From assembly GCA_965232285.1 (NCBI GenBank), contig CBDDPL010000004.1:4092001-4156000 (forward strand): 64,000 bases of DNA, in the 5' to 3' direction. This stretch comes from Denitrobaculum sp965232285 (GTDB lineage: Bacteria; Pseudomonadota; Alphaproteobacteria; Kiloniellales; Kiloniellaceae). Position numbers and translations under genes: made by a program. Each line of letters starts with the position of its first letter. Position 1 is the first letter of the stretch. Shown here in pieces: positions 34,106 to 43,700 of the stretch. The notes under the pieces were generated by a model, which saw only the letters and a list, made by a program, of their open reading frames with translations, made no database searches and was not told the origin of the DNA.

Positions 34106-35524
34106 CTAACCTTCCGCTTCAATCTTTTCGAGGTTGGCGCGCAACGCCATGCCGTACTCGTACTTGCTCATACAGACGTAGGAGCAGAGTGCAAGGTCTT
34201 CCTCATCCAGTTCGAGACAGCCGAGCGTCTGAGCCTCTTCCGTGTCCAGAACCAGCAAGGCCCGCAGCAACTGCGTCGGCAGAATATCAAGCGGCACGAC
34301 GTCTTCGTAGAGTCCCACGGGAACCATGGCCCTCGGACTGCCGTTCAGGCTGGTGTTGAGGGGAAGAAGCAGCTTGCTGCGGAAAAAGCTCGAGAGATGC
34401 ACGTTGGCGTTCGAGAATTTCCGCATGCTGGGGATCAGCCAGCCGAAGAGTTCGCGCTTGCGGCCCTCTTCCATGATCGTGATCTGGTGATGAAAACGTC
34501 CCAGGTAGGCGAAGGAACCGCTCGCCGCCCGTCCAGTCAGGACATTGCCCGCGATCACCCGGACGTCGCCGTCGGCGATCTCGCCTTCAACCAAAGCGTC
34601 GGTCGAGGCACCGACGCGGCAGCGAAGCAACCGCGGTCGGCTGGCGGCCGGACCGGCCAGAGAGATGACGCGTTCCGTCGGCAGATGGCCGGTCCGGAAG
34701 AGTTTTCCGACCGCCATAACGTCCTGATAGTTGATGTGCCAGACGACCTTCTCACCGTGAATGGGATCAAGCAGGTGAATGTGCGTGCCCACCAGACCTG
34801 CCGGATGGGGCCCTTCAAAGGCCGCCTTCAGGACCGAATCGCCGTTTGGCGCCGGCACATCCGCCCCCGGCGCCTGACAGACATAGGTATTTCCGTCCGT
34901 GAGCTTTGCCAGCAGGCTGATCCCCGCGACAAAGTCCTCCGGTGCCTCACCAATGACCACGGCAGCATCCGGCGCGAGCGGTCCGGAATCCATCGCGGTC
35001 ACGAAGATTGCGGCAGGCGCCGATTCGGGGTCGGGGATCTTGGAGAATGGACGCGTACGCAGAACCGTCCAAAGGCCTGAGGCCAGGAGGTTCTCCTTAA
35101 TGCGGTCTCGCTCGAGGTTTTGTAACTCGCCCGCCTCGTAGCGCGCGAATGCGATCGGCTCCTCGTCCTCGTCGATATCGACCACCACCGACTCCAGGAC
35201 GCGCCGCGCCCCGCGATTGATCGCCCGAATGCGTCCGCCGGCCGGGGCTGTGTAGACCACGCCCTCGTAACGGCGGTCCGAGAACAGCGGTTGCCCCAGG
35301 CGAACCCGGTCACCCTCCGCCACCAGCATTTTCGGCTTGAGTTCCAGGTAGTCGGCGCCGACCACGGCGCAGCTACTGACAGCCGGACCGTCTTCGATCC
35401 TCTGCTCCGGCGCACCGGTTATCGGCAGGTCGAGGCCCTTCTTGAGTTTAAAGGCAGGCATCTCTCCACCGGCAACGGCCCGACCGTTCCCCCCGTTCGG
35501 TTTATCTGTCTGTGCCTCTGGCAT
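34106..35524 (-). CDS. nqrA: Na+-NQR subunit A
   Basis: The 472-residue peripheral subunit begins the sodium pump operon. Conserved features include FKLKKGLDLPITG near the N-terminus, the RnfC-like barrel, and TRPFSKIPDPESAPAAIFV. An internal ATG at 35461 (MPAFKLKKG) matches the usual NqrA start better, leaving a 21-residue Gly-rich extension in question; both starts have weak Shine-Dalgarno sequences. It lacks Fe-S motifs, as expected for NqrA. The CBS-pair gene lies 105 bases upstream on the same strand. Confidence 0.95.
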   Translation of the reverse strand: MPEAQTDKPNGGNGRAVAGGEMPAFKLKKGLDLPITGAPEQRIEDGPAVSSCAVVGADYLELKPKMLVAEGDRVRLGQPLFSDRRYEGVVYTAPAGGRIRAINRGARRVLESVVVDIDEDEEPIAFARYEAGELQNLERDRIKENLLASGLWTVLRTRPFSKIPDPESAPAAIFVTAMDSGPLAPDAAVVIGEAPEDFVAGISLLAKLTDGNTYVCQAPGADVPAPNGDSVLKAAFEGPHPAGLVGTHIHLLDPIHGEKVVWHINYQDVMAVGKLFRTGHLPTERVISLAGPAASRPRLLRCRVGASTDALVEGEIADGDVRVIAGNVLTGRAASGSFAYLGRFHHQITIMEEGRKRELFGWLIPSMRKFSNANVHLSSFFRSKLLLPLNTSLNGSPRAMVPVGLYEDVVPLDILPTQLLRALLVLDTEEAQTLGCLELDEEDLALCSYVCMSKYEYGMALRANLEKIEAEG

Positions 35525-35628
35525 CTGGCCCCATCATACTTACACGCGCCCCCCGCCGCTCCCGGCGAATTTTGTTCCTTATAGTACGAGCGGGGCAGCG
35601 GCGCAAAGGCGTCTCGCACCTGCGTGAT

Positions 35629-36159
35629 TTATCCGACGATGGCTTGCCTCATCTTGAGGTTTTCGTACTCGATCTCTTGCATGCGATGATGGACGGCATC
35701 ACCGATCGACACCAGCCCGCACAACTTACCGCTGTCGACGACCGGAAGATGCCGGAACCGACCCTCGGTCATACGCTTCATGACATCCTCCACCTTGTCT
35801 TCGGGGAAGCAGGTCTTTGGGTTTGCGGTCATAATCTCCTGAACGGGACTCTCGAAGACGGAGAGCCCTTTCGTATCGGCGCAACGGACCACATCTCGCT
35901 CGGAGATGATACCGACCGGCTGGCCAGCGCTGTCGACGACCACAAGCGCGCCGACCCGCCGCCGGTTCAACTCGGCCACCACCTCCTTAACCGTCAGGTC
36001 AGGGGATACAGTGAAGATCTCGCCGCCCTTAGCGGCAAGAATCGCCGCAACGGTCACGCCCGGCTGGCCGCTGCCCAGACTCGCGGCGGCGGTCTGAGAA
36101 TGCGTGCGTTCCGGCTTTTTGTCTTCCGCCATTGGGCCCTGATAGGAAACCGGTGCCAT
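35629..36159 (-). CDS. CBS-domain pair protein
   Basis: The 176-residue protein has a polar N-terminus and two CBS domains. The first contains TVKEVVAELNRRRVGALVVVD and GIISERDVVR, the second MTEGRFRHLPVVDSGKLCGLVSIGDAV. CBS pairs bind adenosine nucleotides and act as energy sensors. It lies directly upstream of nqrA, so it may be cotranscribed with the sodium pump; a regulatory role is inference. GGAGGA upstream of the ATG at 36159 rules out the longer frame to 36438, which would run into apbE. Confidence 0.87.
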   Translation of the reverse strand: MAPVSYQGPMAEDKKPERTHSQTAAASLGSGQPGVTVAAILAAKGGEIFTVSPDLTVKEVVAELNRRRVGALVVVDSAGQPVGIISERDVVRCADTKGLSVFESPVQEIMTANPKTCFPEDKVEDVMKRMTEGRFRHLPVVDSGKLCGLVSIGDAVHHRMQEIEYENLKMRQAIVG

Positions 36160-36428
36160 GAGTCTCGTCCTCCTCCAACAGCTCAATGCTGCCTGTTGAG
36201 CCGACCGATAATTACTCCGCCGGCCTGTACACGATCCCAGAGAATACAGTCTAACATCGCGCCATGGGTAGTCCCATTGCGGCTCAGCCGTTGGTTTTTT
36301 GCGACTTTTGGCCAACTGCCGGGCCCATTCCACCGTAAAACCGCCGCTATAACGACCACGATAAACTGGACAAGGCCCAGGCGGACTGAGATAAACGACG
36401 TTGACCGCTCGATTGAGGATTCCGGGTA

Positions 36429-37478
36429 ATGGCATCAAGGCTTTCCAGACGAAAATTCATCCGCCAAACGCAAGGCCTCGTTCTGGCCACCCCCTTCCTG
36501 AGCCTTGTCGGCTGCAGTGATGGCGGTGACGAGGTCGTCACCTTCGTCGGCGAGACGATGGGAACCACCTACAGCGTCAAGCTCGTCGGGACCCCGCGTG
36601 GCGTGGATCACCAGGCGTTGGAGCAGGAAATCTCTGAAACGCTGGAGACGGTTAACCGACAGATGTCGACCTATCGCCCGGAATCCGAGCTTTCGCGCTT
36701 CAATGCTGCAGAGGCCGGAACCTGGGTCTCTACCTCTAATGATACGCGTGCGGTTATCGATGCGGCCCTGCAGGTCAGTCGCGTGACCAAAGGCGCCTTC
36801 GACCCCACCGTCGGTCCGGTGATCGACCTCTGGGGCTTCGGAGCCGGCGGCAAGGAAGAGTATCTGCCCTCAGACGACGAGATCGCGGTCGCGCGGAAGA
36901 TCGTCGGCTTCGACAAGGTCGAAACCAAACGCGACGAAGCGGCAGTCGTCAAACAGGCCAACGGTCTGCGGCTCGATCTTTCCGGCATCGCAAAGGGATT
37001 CGGCGTCGACAAGGTGGCTGAACTCCTGGAGCGGCGGGGCGCCGAGAACTACCTCGTCGAGGTCGGTGGCGAACTCCGCGGCAAGGGAGCGGGGCCGGCC
37101 GGTAAAGCCTGGCGCATCGGCGTTGAGCGGCCCACAGGGGTCCCCGGCGATCTCCAGAGAGTCCTTGACCTCAAAGACGGCGCGCTCGCGACCTCGGGCA
37201 ACTACCGTATTTTCTTTGAGCGCGACGGTCGGCGTTACTCGCACATTATCAACCCGCAGACCGGAAGGCCCGTGGAACACGACCTCGCATCCGCAACCGT
37301 CGTCGCCGACACGACCATGGAGGCGGATGCTCTCTCGACCTCGATGCTGGTACTCGGCCCCGAAGCGGGAATGGAGCTTGCGGTCGAGCAGAACATCGCC
37401 GCCCTCTTCATCGCCGGAGGCGGCGAGACCTTCACCGAGAAGGCCTCGCCTGCGTTCCTCCAACGCTTCAAAGCTTAA
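36429..37478 (+). CDS. apbE: FAD:protein FMN transferase ApbE
   Basis: The 349-residue enzyme attaches FMN to threonines in NqrB and NqrC at the periplasmic face. The N-terminus carries both a twin-arginine-like motif (RRKFIRQ, residues 7-13) and a lipobox (LSLVGC, Cys29), so it may be a Tat-exported lipoprotein. Family motifs include GETMGTTYSV, FDPTVGPVIDLWGFG, LDLSGIAKGFGVDK and HIINPQTGRPV. It is divergent from the nqr cluster, which is the pathway it serves. Confidence 0.94.
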   Translation: MASRLSRRKFIRQTQGLVLATPFLSLVGCSDGGDEVVTFVGETMGTTYSVKLVGTPRGVDHQALEQEISETLETVNRQMSTYRPESELSRFNAAEAGTWVSTSNDTRAVIDAALQVSRVTKGAFDPTVGPVIDLWGFGAGGKEEYLPSDDEIAVARKIVGFDKVETKRDEAAVVKQANGLRLDLSGIAKGFGVDKVAELLERRGAENYLVEVGGELRGKGAGPAGKAWRIGVERPTGVPGDLQRVLDLKDGALATSGNYRIFFERDGRRYSHIINPQTGRPVEHDLASATVVADTTMEADALSTSMLVLGPEAGMELAVEQNIAALFIAGGGETFTEKASPAFLQRFKA

Positions 37479-37519
37479 TGCCGAAACGCTGGTCGGGCCT
37501 GCGCTTGGCGGGCCCACCA

Positions 37520-38863
37520 TCAATCGTCGCGGAAAGTCCGCGCGAAGCTGTCGAGTAACGGCTTCATCAGGTAGGAAATCACCTGCCGCTCCCCGGTCTT
37601 GATCAGAATCTCAGCCGGCATGCCCGGCACGAGTTGCAAGCCCTCGATCTTGCCCAGTTCCGCCTTGGGAATGGAAATCTGCGTGCGGTAGAACGCGGTG
37701 TCGTTGGCCTCGTCATAGACGCTGTCGGCTGAGATCGTCTGGACCTTGCCGTTGATTTCCGGCGTGGTGTCCTGATTGAACGCGGTCAGACGGATCGTCG
37801 CATCCAGGCCCGCATTGACCCGATCCACATCCGCGGGCGGAACCTGGGCCATCAGCACCAGTTCGTCGTCGGCCGGGATGATGTTCATGATCGGCTCACC
37901 GGCGATGATCACGCCGCCTTTGGTATGGACCCGCAGGTCCAGGACGCGTCCGGCCTGCGGCGCGCGGATTTCGCCCCGCTCCATCCGATCCTCGGCCGCG
38001 GCCCGCTGTTCGATCAGGGTATAGAGCTGGGCCTGAACCATGGTGAGGTCACGGCTGACCTGTTCGCGGAAATCCTTCTCAGCCCGGGCGATCTGTGCCT
38101 CGGCTTCATGGATCTGTGCGCGCAGGCTGGCGATCTGGGCCCGGCCGCTGGCGCGCTGCCCCTCCAGCCGGGCGACGCTGCGCTGCAGCTCCAGAACCCG
38201 GGTCAGGGGAACCAGTTCCTTCCGGCGCAGATCCTCCAGGACGGTGAGTTCATCACGGGAGAGCTTCAGTTCCTTGGCGACGGCGCCGCCCTGCTGCTTC
38301 AGCCCCTTAATCTGCTCACTGAAGGCAGCGATGCGCTGCCGCACCGATGTCGCTTCCGCCGCCCGGGCCTCCTGTCGCGCCGAAAAGAGCTGATCCTGCG
38401 CCTCGATCATCTCCGCCACTTCCGCTTCCTGGCGCCTCGAAGCCAGGGATACGGGATAGTCGATAGCTTCACTGCCAGTCAGCTCAGCGGTCAGACGCGC
38501 GCGCTGCGCCATCAGGTCATGCTGCTGGTTGACCACGATCGCGAGGTTGGCCTGACTCAGGGTGTCATCGAGGCGCATCAGAAGCTGCCCGGCTTCGGCA
38601 AAGTCTCCTTCTTTGACGAAGATCTCGCCAACGATGCCGCCTTCCAGGTGCTGAACGGTCTTGCGGTTGCTTTCAACCGCGACCATGCCCGGCGCGACCA
38701 CCGCGCCTTCGATCCTGGTGCCGATGGTCCAGCCGGCGATGCCGCCAAACATCAGCACCACGACCAGCAGGCCGAAGATGATCTGACCGCTCATGCGATC
38801 GCTTGGGGCCGCCGTCTTCGCGGGCCGGCGGGCGGGTTTCAGTTCCGTTGTCAGTTGGGTCAT
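37520..38863 (-). CDS. Type I secretion periplasmic adaptor (HlyD/PrtE family)
   Basis: The 447-residue adaptor has one N-terminal membrane helix (IIFGLLVVVLMFGGIAGW), a lipoyl/barrel-sandwich half (VVAPGMVAVESNRKTVQHLEGGIV), a long coiled-coil region (about residues 130-290) and the C-terminal beta-barrel with GMPAEILIKTGERQVISYLMKPL, the PrtE-type ending. It bridges the inner-membrane ABC exporter to an outer-membrane TolC-like channel, which is not in this window. Its start overlaps the ABC gene by four bases. Confidence 0.95.
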   Translation of the reverse strand: MTQLTTELKPARRPAKTAAPSDRMSGQIIFGLLVVVLMFGGIAGWTIGTRIEGAVVAPGMVAVESNRKTVQHLEGGIVGEIFVKEGDFAEAGQLLMRLDDTLSQANLAIVVNQQHDLMAQRARLTAELTGSEAIDYPVSLASRRQEAEVAEMIEAQDQLFSARQEARAAEATSVRQRIAAFSEQIKGLKQQGGAVAKELKLSRDELTVLEDLRRKELVPLTRVLELQRSVARLEGQRASGRAQIASLRAQIHEAEAQIARAEKDFREQVSRDLTMVQAQLYTLIEQRAAAEDRMERGEIRAPQAGRVLDLRVHTKGGVIIAGEPIMNIIPADDELVLMAQVPPADVDRVNAGLDATIRLTAFNQDTTPEINGKVQTISADSVYDEANDTAFYRTQISIPKAELGKIEGLQLVPGMPAEILIKTGERQVISYLMKPLLDSFARTFRDD

Positions 38864-40617
38864 GACGCCCTCCTTTGTTGAGCGACGATTCGGGGACCGG
38901 CGGCAGCAACAGCCTTCGCCGCGCCGGCCGCCTGATCCGAGAGAGATGCAAAAACCTGGTTCTTGGGCCCGAAGGCGGCGACCTTCCCGCTGTCCAACAC
39001 CAGAACCTTGTCGGCCTGCGTGACGGCCGAAGGGCGATGGGCGACGACGACGACCGTCTGCCCCCGCTCCTTCATGCGCTTGATGGTCTGGCTAAGGGCC
39101 TCCTCGCCGACCGCGTCGAGGCTGGCGTTGGGTTCGTCCATAACGACCAGGGCCGGGTCGCCGAAGAGCGCGCGGGCCAGAGCAATACGCTGGCGCTGGC
39201 CACCGGACAGCAGGCGCCCGCCAGCGCCGATCATCGTGCTGTAGCCATCGGGCAGGGCGAGGATCATCTCGTGGGCGCCCGCATTCATGGCCGCGGCCAC
39301 CACGGCGTTATCTTCCGCATCCTCAGCGAAACGGGCGATGTTCTCCCGGACCGTACCGTTAAAGAGTTCCACGTCCTGCGGCAGGTAACCGATGTAGTGA
39401 CCGAGCTGCTCCCGGTCCCATTGCCAGAGATCAGCCGCATCCAGCCGAACGTGTCCGTGCGCCGGCGGCCAGGCGCCGACCAGAAGGCGGGCGAGGGTCG
39501 ACTTGCCGGACGCGCTCGGGCCGATCACCGCCAGGGCTTCGCCCGGGTTCAGATGGAAGGTGATGTTGGAAAGGATCAACTGGTTGCCGTCCTTGCCGGG
39601 AATGCCGGCGAACAGCTTTTCGACGCTGAGCTTGCCTTTAGGTGCGGGCAACTGCGTGCGGGGCTCCGCCTCCGGGAATTCCTCTAGCAGTTTTTTGGTC
39701 CGGCGATAGGCGCCGCGCGCGGCGATAAAGTGCCGCCAGGAACCGATAGCCTGCTCGATCGGGGCCAGGCCGCGGCCCATGATCAGCGATGCGGCGATCA
39801 TACTGCCCGGGCTGATTTCGCCGTTGATGGCGAGGTAGGCGCCGGCGCCGAGAATTGCCGACTGCAGCATCAGGCGAACGGTCCGCGACATGGAGGTCAG
39901 GCTGGCCGATCGGTCGCTGGCCTTATTCTGCAGTTCGAGCGCTCTGTTCTGGAGCTTCTGCCAATGGCGATAGAGGCCGGGCAGCATATGCATGGAGGCC
40001 AGGACCTCAGCATTGTTTCGGCCGTCCGCGACGATTTCGTTGCTCTCCGCCAATGCCCGCGTGGCCTTGGCCAGATTGCCACGGGTCACGAATTCGTTCA
40101 CCACCGCGATAATCATCAGGATGACCGCACCGCCGGTCGCGACCCAGCCCAGCAAAGGATCCAGAAGGAACACCACACCGATGTAGACCGGTGTCCAGGG
40201 CGCATCGAACAGGGTGCTGGGTCCGGTGCCGGCGAGGAACTCGCGCAGGGTCTGAAGATCCCGCACGCCGTCCTGTCCCTTACCGCTTCGCGCCGCGGAT
40301 TTCTTGATGTGCGCCTCAAACACCCGTTCGCTGAGGCGCAGGTTAATGCGGCTGCCGATCCGCACCAGAATCTTGGAACGCACCGCCGACAGCAGCCCCA
40401 TGATCAGGAAGAGGCCTGCAATGAGAAAAGATAAAGAGACTAAAGTCGATTCGCTCTGGCTGGTGAGAACACGATCGTAAACCAGCATCATGTAGAGCGG
40501 ACCGGTCAACATCAGAAGATTGATGACCAGGCTGAAGACGCCGGTCATGAAAAATCCACCGCTGCAGCTTCCAAAAGCACTCTGCAGCTCTGAAGAACGT
40601 GGCTTGTTCTTACGCAT
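38860..40617 (-). CDS. Type I secretion ABC transporter (PrtD family)
   Basis: The 585-residue permease-ATPase has an N-terminal transmembrane domain without a peptidase domain, and an ATPase domain with Walker A GPSASGKSTL, signature LSGGQRQRIAL and Walker B ALVVMDEPNASLD. It belongs to the PrtD/RsaD group, exporting C-terminally signalled RTX proteins. I chose the ATG at 40617 (MRKNKPRSSEL), preceded by AGGGG. It follows the CHRD-RTX gene after a 97-base gap that contains two strong hairpins. Confidence 0.95.
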   Translation of the reverse strand: MRKNKPRSSELQSAFGSCSGGFFMTGVFSLVINLLMLTGPLYMMLVYDRVLTSQSESTLVSLSFLIAGLFLIMGLLSAVRSKILVRIGSRINLRLSERVFEAHIKKSAARSGKGQDGVRDLQTLREFLAGTGPSTLFDAPWTPVYIGVVFLLDPLLGWVATGGAVILMIIAVVNEFVTRGNLAKATRALAESNEIVADGRNNAEVLASMHMLPGLYRHWQKLQNRALELQNKASDRSASLTSMSRTVRLMLQSAILGAGAYLAINGEISPGSMIAASLIMGRGLAPIEQAIGSWRHFIAARGAYRRTKKLLEEFPEAEPRTQLPAPKGKLSVEKLFAGIPGKDGNQLILSNITFHLNPGEALAVIGPSASGKSTLARLLVGAWPPAHGHVRLDAADLWQWDREQLGHYIGYLPQDVELFNGTVRENIARFAEDAEDNAVVAAAMNAGAHEMILALPDGYSTMIGAGGRLLSGGQRQRIALARALFGDPALVVMDEPNASLDAVGEEALSQTIKRMKERGQTVVVVAHRPSAVTQADKVLVLDSGKVAAFGPKNQVFASLSDQAAGAAKAVAAAGPRIVAQQRRAS

Positions 40618-40635
40618 TTCTGGCCCCTGTCTTTC

Positions 40636-40703
40636 AAACCCTTGCCGCAAGGGTTTCGTCTTTGACGGAAGGAAAGTGGGCCCGGCGATGAAACCGGGCC
40701 CAC
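40636..40703 (-). promoter_or_regulatory. Two perfect hairpins between RTX substrate gene and exporter gene
   Basis: Stem 1: GTGGGCCCGG (40676-40685) with CCGGGCCCAC (40694-40703), 10 bp. Stem 2: AAACCCTTG (40636-40644) with CAAGGGTTT (40648-40656), 9 bp. Both sit between the RTX stop and the exporter start. They probably reduce readthrough or stabilise the substrate mRNA 3' end, giving more substrate than exporter (inference). Confidence 0.65.
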
Positions 40704-40714
40704 CTCATGACGCC

Positions 40715-43700
40715 TTAGATGGAAACGTCGTCCTGGCTGAGTTCAGCCTCGGAGACACCGACCAGTGTGACCGAGTCGCCATTGCCGAGATCGATCACCA
40801 GATCGTCGCCGTCTTCTTCCGCCGCGGCCTGAACGTCCGCGAAGGACGCAAAGCCGAAGTCGGTCAGATCCAGCTCATCCTGGCCGCTCTGGAAGTCGAG
40901 GACGGTGTCCTGCTGGGTGCCCATCTCGAAGACGAAGATGTCTTCGCCGGAACCGCCTTCCAGGCGATCGTTGCCGGTACCACCGTTCAGGGTGTCGTCA
41001 CCGGAACCAGCACAGATGAGGTCATCGCCTGCGCCGCCGTTGATGTTGTCGTCACCACGACCACCTTCGAGGATGTCGTTGCCGGCACCGCCATCGATGT
41101 CGTCGTCATCGCGACCGCCATCGATGAAGTCGTCGCCTTCACCACCGAGGACATTGTCGTCGCCACGGCCGGCATTGATGACGTCGTTACCGTCACCGCC
41201 ATCGATGTCGTCGTCGTCCCGACCACCCTCGATCGCGTCGTTGCCGTCGCCACCGTTGATGATGTCGTTACCACGACCGCCGCTGAGTTCGTCGTCGGCT
41301 GCGCCGCCGTTGATCTCCTCGGCACCGACACCGCCAACGATCTCAACCGGCTCGTCCGGCTCCGGCGCTTCACCGGTGATGAAGCTGTCGGCATTGAGGT
41401 CGTCGACATTGACGCCGATCAGGGTGATCTGATCGCCGTTACCCAGGTCGATCACCGTGTCGTCACCAACCTGCTGGGCCGCCGCAATCACCGCATCGCC
41501 GTCCGCGAAGTTGAAGTCGCTGACATCGATGAAGTCACCGGTTTCGACGAAGGTGTCGAAGTCGAGGACCGTGTCGGACCCCGTGCCCTGCTGGAACACG
41601 AAGGTATCGCGACCGCCACCGCCTTCGAGGCTGTCGTTGCCGGCGCCGCCGTTCAGAACGTCGTCACCGCCTTCGCTGGCCACCCGGTCGATGACAATGC
41701 GCAGAAGCTGCTCATTGCCGCCATTGCGGGTGAAGTCGCCCTCGATCGGATCAACAACGGTTCCGGCAACGGTGGTCCCGCCCAGGATGTTCTGCGGCGT
41801 GCCGTCGGGATTGCCTTCCGAGCCGTTGAAGCCCGGGTGCGCCCCTACGACACCGTTTTCGGCAGTGCCCTGGTCGATGGCCGTCTGGTTCAGGAAGGCC
41901 GCGCCTTCCTCGTTGTTAACCTCGGTTCCGGCATCGAGAACGTCGTTGCCGAAGCGCTCGATCACCAGCGGGCCGAGGAAGTTGCCGTCTTCGTCGAAGA
42001 TCGGATCCGCACGGGCATCATCCGGAACGGACAGGAAGGCGTCGTTCGAAGGGATGATCATGGTTGCCCAGGTGAAGAAACCCTGACCAACCTGGTTCGG
42101 GTCGACATCGAGCACGAAGGACGCAGTCTCGCCCGGATCGATCGGACCCGGAACGCCAGCCCCGCCGGCAATGGTGGCGTCGACGCCGTTTTCACCGGCC
42201 TGTGCGTTGAACTCCGCCGCGATACCTTCAACGACACCGTCTTCAGCCAGACGCTCGAGACCGAGGCTAGCCGCCTCGCCGGCATTGAAGAGATCGAAGT
42301 TCTCAGCGTCATGGAAACCGAACCAGACCGGAGTCAGGAAGGTTCCGCCTTCGCCCAGGGTGTTGGTCACCGACACGCGGATCGCCGTTCCGGAGCCGAC
42401 TTCGTCGCCGCGCAGGACGTCATTGCCGTCACCGCCCGAAAGTTCGTCGTTTCCGGCACCACCAGCCAGCAGGTTGTCTTCCGAGTTGCCGGAAAGCGAG
42501 TCGTCGTTTTCCGAACCCGTCAGGTTCTCGATGCTGGTCAGGCTGTCCTGAACCGTGTTGCCGTTGACTTCATAGGTGGCCACACCGGTTCCGTCGTCCT
42601 CCAGGCTCGCCGTGACGCCCACGCCGATGTCCTGGAAGTCAGCCGTGTCGATACCTTCGCCACCGTCGAGGGCGTCGTTACCGCCACCGCCTTGCAGCAC
42701 GTCGTTACCTTCACCGCCGAACAGTTCGTCGCCGCCACCACGGCCGACCAGCAGGTCGTCACCGTCGTTGCCGGTCAGAACGTTGTCGCCGCCGTCACCG
42801 AAGAGCTGGTCATTGTTCTGCGAACCGTCGAGGTTTTCGAAACCGTCGAACTGCTCGAAGACCGTCACGCCGGGTGCCGGCTGATAGCTGGCCGTGCCCG
42901 CCGCGAGGTTGGCGACAACCGGTGCGCCGATGTTGACGAAGCTGTTGGTGTCGATGCCTTCGCCACCGGACAGATCGTCGGTTCCGCCGCCGCCGGCGAT
43001 GAAGTCGTCACCAGCGCCACCGTCGATCGCGTTCGGCGCGGCGCCGTTGGCGATGATGGTGTCGTTGTTGGCCGAACCTTCAACGTTCTCGATACCTGTG
43101 AAGGTATCGGTCACGGTGTTGCCGTTCACGATGTACTCGGCAGAACCGCTGCCGTCAGCCGCCAGGGTGACTTCGACGTCGACGCCGATGTCGCTGAAGC
43201 TGATGGTGTCGATACCTTCGCCACCCTCGACGACGTCGTTGCCGCCGCCGCCGCGCAGCAGGTCGTTACCTTCGCCGCCGACCAGCGTATCGCCGCCGCC
43301 GTTGCCGTTCAGCTCGTCATCGCCGGCACCGCCGTCGATCACGTCACTGCCGCCACCGCCACTCAGCACGTTCGCGGCTTCGCCGATGGCCGTGATGGTG
43401 TCGTTGTTGGCCGAACCTTCGACGTTTTCGATACCGGTGAAGGTGTCGGTCACGGTGTTGCCGTTCACGATGTACTCGGCAGAACCGCTGCCGTCGGCAT
43501 TCAGGGTGACATCCACGTCAACGCCGATGTCGCTGAAGCTGATGGTGTCGATACCTTCGCCACCGTCAACGACATCGCTGCCGCCGCCGCCGCGCAGCAG
43601 GTCATTGCCTTCGCCGCCGATCAGCGTATCGCCACCGCCGGCACCGCTCAGCTCGTCATCGCCATCGAGACCGATCAGTTCATTCGCCTCACCATCGCCG

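Noticed and set aside
36160..36438. Upstream extension of the CBS-pair protein
   Set aside because: GGAGGA precedes the ATG at 36159, and the extension would overlap the apbE start.
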